From NCBI RefSeq assembly GCF_003710085.1, contig NZ_CP033324.1:372001-436000 (forward strand): a stretch of 64,000 nucleotides of DNA, read 5' to 3'. The stretch's first letter is position 1. Every line of letters begins with the position of its first letter. Source of the DNA: Nocardioides pantholopis. Lineage in GTDB: Bacteria > Actinomycetota > Actinomycetes > Propionibacteriales > Nocardioidaceae. The notes under the pieces are model-generated. The model was not told where the DNA came from. It saw nothing but the letters and a program-made list of their open reading frames with translations, and did not search any database. Shown in pieces: positions 58,940 to 64,000 of this stretch. A program made the position numbers and the translations under genes.

Positions 58940-59463
58940 CGGCCGGCCCGCACCATCCGGACGTGCCGGCCCTCGTCGAGCTCGTCCTCGGTCCCGTCGA
59001 GGCGGAACCCCTGCCGCTCGTAGAACCGGATCGCGTGCTCGTTGGCGCCCGGCACCCACAGGTACGCCGCGCGGTCGCCGACCGCGGTCCGGAACAGCTC
59101 GTAGCCGACCCCGCTGCCCCACCACGCGGCCCGGACGTAGAGCGCGGTGAGCTCGAGCGCGATGTCGTCGGCGAGGTCGTTGTCGCGGCCCGGGCCGGTG
59201 CTGGCGAGCCCGATCAGCTCGCCCTCCGCGGTGGTGTCGACGGCGACCCAGGTGGGCTGGTCGCCCGCGAGGAGCTCTCGCCAGCGCTCGACCCGCGCGG
59301 CGACCCGGTCCTGGCGGTCGTCGAGCAGCTGGCGCGGCATCAGGCCGGCGCCGGCGTCGTCGAGGACGTCGTCGAGCACGTCGGGGTGCAGGTGGGCGAG
59401 GAGCTCGGCGTCCGCGGGCGTGGCCCGACGGACCGCCACGTGGTCCAGCGCGTGCTCGGTCAT
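58936..59463 (-). CDS. GNAT family N-acetyltransferase
   Basis: 175 residues. VAVRRATPADAELLAHLHPDVLDDVLDDA is the N-terminal strand-helix, LELTALYVRAAWWGSGVGYELFRTAV the acetyl-CoA pyrophosphate loop (V..xxWxGxGxG), and AYLWVPGANEHAIRFYERQGFRLDGTE the C-terminal part. It likely acetylates a small amine. It is translationally coupled to the P450, which hints at a shared small-molecule substrate, and is divergent from an MBL-fold gene. Leaderless ATG 59463. Confidence 0.9.
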   Translation of the reverse strand: MTEHALDHVAVRRATPADAELLAHLHPDVLDDVLDDAGAGLMPRQLLDDRQDRVAARVERWRELLAGDQPTWVAVDTTAEGELIGLASTGPGRDNDLADDIALELTALYVRAAWWGSGVGYELFRTAVGDRAAYLWVPGANEHAIRFYERQGFRLDGTEDELDEGRHVRMVRAGR

Positions 59464-59469
59464 GGCAGC

Positions 59470-59475
59470 ATCGTA
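59470..59475 (-). promoter_or_regulatory. -10 box of the GNAT-P450 operon
   Basis: Reverse strand TACGAT, then six bases, then ATG 59463. Confidence 0.55.
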
Positions 59476-59507
59476 GGGAGCCGGGACCGGCGGGCGACCC
59501 GGCCGTT

Positions 59508-59513
59508 TAGATT
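59508..59513 (+). promoter_or_regulatory. -10 box of the MBL-fold gene
   Basis: TAGATT, then seven bases, then ATG 59521. Confidence 0.6.
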
Positions 59514-59520
59514 GAGCGCC

Positions 59521-60156
59521 ATGCGGATCACGAAGTTCGGCCATGCCTGCGTCCGGATCGAGCACGACGGCACGACTGTCGTGGTCGACCCGGGCCTCTT
59601 CGCGACGCCCGAGGCGCTCGACGGGGCCGACGCGGTGCTGATCACCCACGAGCACTTCGACCACTACCAGCCCGACCTGCTGCGCGGCACCGACGCCGCC
59701 GTGTTCACCGTCGACGCCGTCGCGGCGAAGATCGCCGAGGACGCCCCCGACGTCGCCGAGCGGGTCACGGTGGTGCAGCCCGGCCAGGAGCTGGACCTGG
59801 GCCTGCCGGTGCGGGTCGTCGGCGAGCTGCACGCGGTCATCCACCCGGAGTTCCCGCGGGTCTTCAACAGCGGCTACGTGCTGACCTGCGGGGACCGGAA
59901 GGTCTACCACCCCGGCGACGCGCTGACCGTGCCCGGCGAGCCCGTGGACGTGCTCCTGGTCCCCGCCTCCGCGCCGTGGATGCGCACCTCGGAGGCCGTG
60001 GAGTTCGCCCGCGCGGTGGGCGCCCCCCGCAACCTCGCGATCCACGACCGGGTCTACTCCGACTTCGGGCACGGGGTCGTCGAGACGCAGATGAACGCGT
60101 TCCTGCCGCAGGCGGGCCAGGAGTACCTCCGGCGCGCCGACGGCACCGACCTCTGA
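59521..60156 (+). CDS. MBL-fold metal-dependent hydrolase (UlaG/UPF0173-like)
   Basis: 211 residues. MRITKFGHACVRIEHDGTTVVVDPG starts the fold; the metal motif is LITHEHFDHYQPD (HxHxDH with Glu at the second position, HEHFDH); GELHAVIH, YHPGDALTVP and LAIHDRVYSDFGH supply the remaining ligands. UlaG-like enzymes cleave lactones or phosphodiesters. Substrate unknown. It converges closely on menF, with two bases between the stop codons. Confidence 0.92.
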   Translation: MRITKFGHACVRIEHDGTTVVVDPGLFATPEALDGADAVLITHEHFDHYQPDLLRGTDAAVFTVDAVAAKIAEDAPDVAERVTVVQPGQELDLGLPVRVVGELHAVIHPEFPRVFNSGYVLTCGDRKVYHPGDALTVPGEPVDVLLVPASAPWMRTSEAVEFARAVGAPRNLAIHDRVYSDFGHGVVETQMNAFLPQAGQEYLRRADGTDL

Positions 60157-60158
60157 GG

Positions 60159-61442
60159 TCAGGGGGCGAGCGAGTCCCGGACCGGGACGAACTTCGCCTG
60201 CGCCTCGGCGAGCTCGGCCTCCGGGTCGGAGTCGCCGACGATGCCGCAGCCGGCGAAGAGCCGCACGGCGGCGCCCTCCACCGAGGCCGAGCGCAGCGCG
60301 ATACCCCACTCGCCGTCACCGGCGGCGTCCATCCAGCCCACCGGGCCGGCGTACCGGCCCCGGTCCATGCCCTCGATCTGCGCGATCAGGGCAGTGGCGA
60401 CCGGGGTGGGGGTGCCGCCGACCGCAGCGGAGGGGTGCAGCGCCTCGGCGAGCTGGAGCGAGGAGACCGTCGCCGCGTCGTGGACGACGCCGGCCACGTC
60501 GGTGGCCAGGTGCATGACGTTGGGCAGGTGCAGCACGAACGGCGCCTCGGGCACGTTCATCGAGGAGCAGTGCGGGTCCAGCGCGTCCGCGACCGAGCGC
60601 ACGGCGTACTCGTGCTCCTCGAGGTCCTTCGAGGAGCGGGCCAGGGTGGCGGCCAGGGCGAGGTCGCGCTCGTCGTCGCCGGTACGCCGGATCGTGCCGG
60701 CCAGCACGCGGGAGGTCACCAGCCCGCGCTCGCGGCGCACCAGCATCTCCGGGGTGGCGCCGAACATGCCGTCGACGTGGAAGGTCCAGCACATCGGATA
60801 GAGCTGCGTGAGCCGCCGCAGCGGCCAGCGCACGTCGACCGGCTCGGTGGCGGTCGCGATCAGGTCGCGGGCCAGGACGACCTTCTCCAGGTCGCCACGG
60901 GAGATCCGGGCCACGGCGTCCGCGACCACGCTCATCCACCGCTCGCCGTCGAGGGCGCCGTCGGCGAACGCGATGCCGACCGGCGCCTCCGGCGGCTCCT
61001 GGGCGGTCAGCTCGGGGCGGGGCGCGGGGGCGTCGGCGCCGACGGTGGTCAGCCAGGTCCGGTCGCCCCGGCGGCCGACCACGACCCGCGGCACGACCAG
61101 GACGGAGTGGCCCGGCTCGGCACCGAACGCGAACGAGCCGAACGAGACTAGGCCGGTGCCCGGCTCCTGGACCTCGTCCTCGACGTCCGCGCGGGCCGTC
61201 GTCTCGCTCCACCACTTGGCCGCGTCGGCGAACCGGGTGGGGCCGCTGGTCCGGATCTCCGCGGCGACGCCCCAGCCCACGAGGCCCTCCCCGCGGCGCA
61301 GCCAGGTCACGGGCCGGTCGGCCGGCAGCAGCGCGAGCAGGTCGTCAACGTCGGCCGGGTCCAGTGCCACGGTCCGGGCGACCAGCGGACCGTCCGGCGC
61401 ACCGCCGGTCGGCGGGCCTGCCGGGGTCGAACTCGTCGTCAC
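60159..61442 (-). CDS. menF: Isochorismate synthase MenF
   Basis: 427 residues, chorismate-binding family. It turns chorismate into isochorismate, the substrate of MenD. SRGDLEKVVLARDLIATA, FHVDGMFGATPEMLVRRERG, RVLAGTIRRTGDDERDLALAATLARSSKDLEEHEYAVRS, LHPSAAVGGTPTPVA and RLFAGCGIVGDSDPEAELAE are the conserved blocks. Isochorismate synthase for siderophores would look alike; proximity to menDCE and menH favours MenF. Leaderless GTG 61442. Confidence 0.92.
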   Translation of the reverse strand: MTTSSTPAGPPTGGAPDGPLVARTVALDPADVDDLLALLPADRPVTWLRRGEGLVGWGVAAEIRTSGPTRFADAAKWWSETTARADVEDEVQEPGTGLVSFGSFAFGAEPGHSVLVVPRVVVGRRGDRTWLTTVGADAPAPRPELTAQEPPEAPVGIAFADGALDGERWMSVVADAVARISRGDLEKVVLARDLIATATEPVDVRWPLRRLTQLYPMCWTFHVDGMFGATPEMLVRRERGLVTSRVLAGTIRRTGDDERDLALAATLARSSKDLEEHEYAVRSVADALDPHCSSMNVPEAPFVLHLPNVMHLATDVAGVVHDAATVSSLQLAEALHPSAAVGGTPTPVATALIAQIEGMDRGRYAGPVGWMDAAGDGEWGIALRSASVEGAAVRLFAGCGIVGDSDPEAELAEAQAKFVPVRDSLAP

Positions 61443-61449
61443 GCCTGCG

Positions 61450-61455
61450 AGCCTA
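61450..61455 (-). promoter_or_regulatory. -10 box of menF
   Basis: Reverse strand TAGGCT, then seven bases, then GTG 61442. Confidence 0.6.
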
Positions 61456-61524
61456 CGCCGCGCCCGCAGGCCTTCCGGGACCGGTCAGGGGTGGCCGGGC
61501 GACGGTCGGGCCACCGGGGCTCGG

Positions 61525-61530
61525 TACCGT
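61525..61530 (+). promoter_or_regulatory. -10 box of the 61538 gene
   Basis: TACCGT, then seven bases, then GTG 61538. Confidence 0.55.
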
Positions 61531-61537
61531 CGAGCCT

Positions 61538-62146
61538 GTGAGTCGTACTCCTGCCGCCCAGCGCATCACCGGTATCGCCCTCGGACTGGTCAGCCTCGGA
61601 CTGCTCGTGGTCCTGACTGTGCTCCTGCCGGAGGCGGAGGGGTCCACGGACTCCGACGCGCCGAAGCTGCCCGACACCATCGAGGTGCCCGTCGAGCTGA
61701 CGGCGATGGACCTCACCGCCGGCAAATCCGGCGCCGAGGTCGAGACCGCCGAGACCCAGGGCGAGCTCTACGCGAAGTCCGCCGAGGAGCTGGAGACGAT
61801 CTTCGGCGCCAAGGCCGCTGTGCGCTCCTACTCCGACGAGCAGCAGCAGGTCCAGCTCACGGTGACGGCCGTCGCCGTGGAGGCCGGCGCCTACACGCCG
61901 GCCGGCCCGCCGGTCGACGCCGCGCTGCTGGGCCTGGAGCGCAGCACCCGCGAGCTGGTCAAGGTCGGCGAGGGCGTGTGCGCGGTCTACTGGTCCCAGC
62001 CGGTCGCGGAGGGCGAGGAGATCCCCGACGAGCAGCCCTCCGGTCTGCAGTGCCAGCTCGGGGCGGACGGGACCACCTGGCTGCTCGAGGGTGTCGGCCT
62101 CGACCCCGAGGAGGCCATCGAGGTGCTCGAGAACCTCGCGGCCTGA
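61538..62146 (+). CDS. Membrane-anchored extracytoplasmic protein, unknown
   Basis: 202 residues. One N-terminal helix ([21 protein letters not shown]) is followed by an acidic, globular extracytoplasmic domain: [36 protein letters not shown], then [22 protein letters not shown] and two cysteines ([16 protein letters not shown]) likely paired. No family recognised. It lies between menF and menH. An in-frame GTG at 61364 inside menF is rejected because of the promoter. Confidence 0.75.
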   Translation: MSRTPAAQRITGIALGLVSLGLLVVLTVLLPEAEGSTDSDAPKLPDTIEVPVELTAMDLTAGKSGAEVETAETQGELYAKSAEELETIFGAKAAVRSYSDEQQQVQLTVTAVAVEAGAYTPAGPPVDAALLGLERSTRELVKVGEGVCAVYWSQPVAEGEEIPDEQPSGLQCQLGADGTTWLLEGVGLDPEEAIEVLENLAA

Positions 62147-62191
62147 GGCCCGGGCCGGCGGCCGGATGTCCGCCGCCGCTCGGCGACGGCC

Positions 62192-62197
62192 TAGTGT
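62192..62197 (+). promoter_or_regulatory. -10 box of menH
   Basis: TAGTGT, then seven bases, then GTG 62205. Confidence 0.6.
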
Positions 62198-62204
62198 TCG
62201 GCGC

Positions 62205-62894
62205 GTGGCCCGCGCAGAACTCGACAAGCAGCCCTCCGACGTACGGCGCATGTTCGACGCCGTGGCGAAGCGCTACGACCTCACCAACGACGTGCTCTCG
62301 CTGGGCCAGGACCGGCGCTGGCGCACCGCGGTGATCGCGGCGGTCGACCCCCGCCCCGGCGAGCTGGTGCTCGACCTGGCGGCCGGCACCGGCACCTCCA
62401 GCCAGCCCTTCGCCGACCGCGGCGCCACGGTGGTCCCCTGCGACTTCTCCCTCGGCATGCTCCGGGTCGGCAAGCAGGCGAGGCCGCACCTGCCGTTCAC
62501 CGCCGGCGACGGCACCCAGCTGCCGTTCGCCGACGACACCTTCGACGCGGTCACGATCTCCTTCGGCCTGCGCAACATCGTCGACCCGCTCGCCGGTCTC
62601 GCCGAGATGCGACGTGTGACCAAGCCCGGGGGCCGGCTCCTGGTCTGCGAGTTCAGCCACCCCACCTGGTCGCCGTTCCGGCTCGTCTACCTCGAGTACC
62701 TGATGAAGGCGCTCCCCCCGATCGCCCGGGCGGTCTCCTCCAGCCCCGACGCCTACGTCTACCTGGCCGAGTCGATCCGGGCCTGGCCCGACCAGCGCGG
62801 CCTCGCCGACCTGGTCGCCGCCGCGGGCTGGCAGCGCCCGGAGTGGCGCGACCTGTCCGGCGGGATCGTCGCGCTGCACCGCGCCACCGCCTGA
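62205..62894 (+). CDS. menG: Demethylmenaquinone methyltransferase (UbiE/MenG type)
   Basis: 229 residues. It methylates demethylmenaquinone with SAM, the last step of menaquinone synthesis (called menH in mycobacteria). [25 protein letters not shown] is the UbiE signature; [19 protein letters not shown] is motif [37 protein letters not shown] the second signature. Leaderless GTG 62205. Completes the pathway encoded by menF, menD, menC, menE and menA in this window; menB was not seen. Confidence 0.95.
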   Translation: MARAELDKQPSDVRRMFDAVAKRYDLTNDVLSLGQDRRWRTAVIAAVDPRPGELVLDLAAGTGTSSQPFADRGATVVPCDFSLGMLRVGKQARPHLPFTAGDGTQLPFADDTFDAVTISFGLRNIVDPLAGLAEMRRVTKPGGRLLVCEFSHPTWSPFRLVYLEYLMKALPPIARAVSSSPDAYVYLAESIRAWPDQRGLADLVAAAGWQRPEWRDLSGGIVALHRATA

Positions 62895-62945
62895 GGGCGC
62901 CGACCCCGCCGTACTCATCCCCGCTGCTGCCCGGATCCCGGGCGA

Positions 62946-63027
62946 GCGGTGAGCCTGCCACCGAGCGCGATCGTGGGCGGTGAGCCTGCCACCGAAATCC
63001 TCGGCCGAACGGTGGCCTGCTCACCGC
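62946..63027. repeat. Three copies of an 18-bp palindromic repeat
   Basis: GCGGTGAGCCTGCCACCGA occurs at 62946-62964 and 62977-62995 (31-base period). An inverted copy, CGGTGGCCTGCTCACCGC, lies at 63010-63027. Each unit is itself palindromic (CGGTG...CACCG). The first and third, or second and third, copies could pair as long stems, so they may end the menG transcript. Confidence 0.7.
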
Positions 63028-63152
63028 TGCCCCACGGGCCCGCGGGCCCGCCCGCGCGCCCGCCCGTGGACCGGATCCACCCCTCCGGGCGGTGATCGCC
63101 GACCCGCTGTGCGCAACGTGGGGATCAGTGGCACACTGTGCCCCACACCACT

Positions 63153-63170
63153 TAGTGATTCTATTCACAA
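63153..63170. promoter_or_regulatory. Rex operator in front of nuoA
   Basis: TAGTGAT-TCTA-TTCACAA: the right half is a perfect Rex half-site, the left half matches five of seven positions of TTGTGAA. It lies 27-44 bases before the nuoA start. nuo is a known Rex target in Streptomyces. Confidence 0.7.
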
Positions 63171-63196
63171 GTTCACGATTGCGCGGAGGAGTGCCC

Positions 63197-63556
63197 GTGG
63201 AGCTGTACGTCCCGGTGGTCGTGCTGACGGTGATCGCCACCGTCTTCGCCTTGGGCGGGCTGGCCATGGCCTTCCTCGTCGGGCCGCGCCGCTACAACCG
63301 GGCGAAGCTCGACTCCTACGAGTGCGGCATCGAGCCGACTCCCCAGCCGGTCGGCGGCGGCCGGTTCCCCGTGAAGTACTACATCACCGCGATGCTGTTC
63401 ATCGTCTTCGACATCGAGATCGTCTTCCTCTATCCGTGGGCCGTCCACTTCGACGCGCTCGGGATCTTCGGTCTGGTCGAGATGGTGCTGTTCATCGCCA
63501 CCGTCTTCATCGCCTACGCCTACGTCTGGCGCCGCGGCGGGCTCGAGTGGGACTGA
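63197..63556 (+). CDS. nuoA: NADH-quinone oxidoreductase subunit A
   Basis: 119 residues from GTG 63197, preceded by GGAGGA (63185-63190). Three membrane helices (VPVVVLTVIATVFALGGLAMAFLV, ITAMLFIVFDIEIVFLYPWAV, VEMVLFIATVFIAYAYVW). YNRAKLDSYECGIEPT and FPVKYYITAMLFIVFDIEIVFL are diagnostic of this subunit, which helps form the quinone tunnel of complex I. First gene of the nuo operon. Confidence 0.96.
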   Translation: MELYVPVVVLTVIATVFALGGLAMAFLVGPRRYNRAKLDSYECGIEPTPQPVGGGRFPVKYYITAMLFIVFDIEIVFLYPWAVHFDALGIFGLVEMVLFIATVFIAYAYVWRRGGLEWD

Positions 63557-63592
63557 CCGGGCGCGACGGCGTGGGAAGAGAAGAGAGCTGAG

Positions 63593-64000
<408 letters not shown>

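Larger units (their letters stand above)
62895..63196 (+). promoter_or_regulatory. Intergenic region before the nuo operon
   Basis: The left third holds the three palindromic repeats. The middle (63028-63120) is GC-rich with no structure that I could support. The right part is distinctly AT-richer and contains the palindrome GGCACACTGTGCC (63130-63142), a Rex-type site, and GGAGGA before nuoA. I could not choose a single -10. Confidence 0.5.

Noticed and set aside
48700..62894. A novel gene cluster built around the men genes
   Set aside because: menA, menE, menC, menD, menF and menG are all standard and their spread matches the mycobacterial order; only the inserted non-men genes differ.

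Overview
The window is about 73% GC by eye, with dense genes, many GTG starts and four-base ATGA/GTGA overlaps. The gene set (Lsr2, ClpC, Rex, a BldN-type sigma factor, menaquinone and heme synthesis, bS22, complex I) is that of a free-living actinobacterium. Gene order closely tracks Mycobacterium tuberculosis Rv0495c-Rv0512 and Rv0524-Rv0558, and the Streptomyces rex-hem-bldN locus. A Nocardioides-like (Nocardioidaceae) host is the best guess; this is inference from gene order and composition. I saw no tRNA, rRNA, insertion sequence, phage gene or CRISPR array.

Layout. 1-3.1 kb: coenzyme A precursor genes (DUF2520 protein, panC, panD, coaX) with a 67-codon remnant of nadC wedged between panD and coaX. 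3.1-6.6 kb: lsr2 and clpC, the latter behind a ClgR-type operator. 6.6-15.5 kb: a sulfotransferase-like gene, mutY, a membrane-anchored protein, radA-disA, a LacI regulator, a methyltransferase/glyoxalase-like pair and a cysteine-rich conserved protein. 15.5-29.5 kb: ppx, a sugar-phosphate-isomerase-like gene, an ABC exporter, a PucR/cytosine deaminase/CodB module, proline dehydrogenase and proC, a glycosyltransferase, acuC, an excisionase-like HTH gene, the 33-residue ribosomal protein bS22, an epimerase and an acyltransferase. 29.5-43.3 kb: a BldN-type sigma factor with its DUF5667 membrane partner, a HAD phosphatase, an acyl-CoA-synthetase-like protein, a glutaredoxin-like protein, rex-hemA-hemC-hemD, hemB, a lytic transglycosylase and hemL. 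43.3-48.7 kb: phosphoglycerate-mutase-like protein and the system II cytochrome c biogenesis genes (resA-ccdA-resB-ccsB). 48.7-62.9 kb: menaquinone synthesis (menA, menE-menC-menD, menF, menH) interspersed with an MFS transporter, an NhaA-thioredoxin fusion, a P450-GNAT pair and an MBL-fold gene. 62.9-64 kb: start of the nuo (complex I) operon.

How they fit together. Much of the second half builds the respiratory chain: heme, c-type cytochromes, menaquinone and NADH dehydrogenase. The redox sensor Rex is encoded here. Sequences matching the Rex operator lie in front of both rex-hem and nuoA, so NADH/NAD+ ratio probably controls both.

Two window-wide patterns stand out. At least 21 first-of-operon genes start 5-7 bases after a TANNNT-like -10 box, as expected for leaderless transcripts, and this fixes many start codons. 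Several minus-strand genes end in short tandem duplications that include the stop codon. Two genes show deletions: nadC, and a QorB/NmrA-type oxidoreductase missing about 65-70 internal residues.
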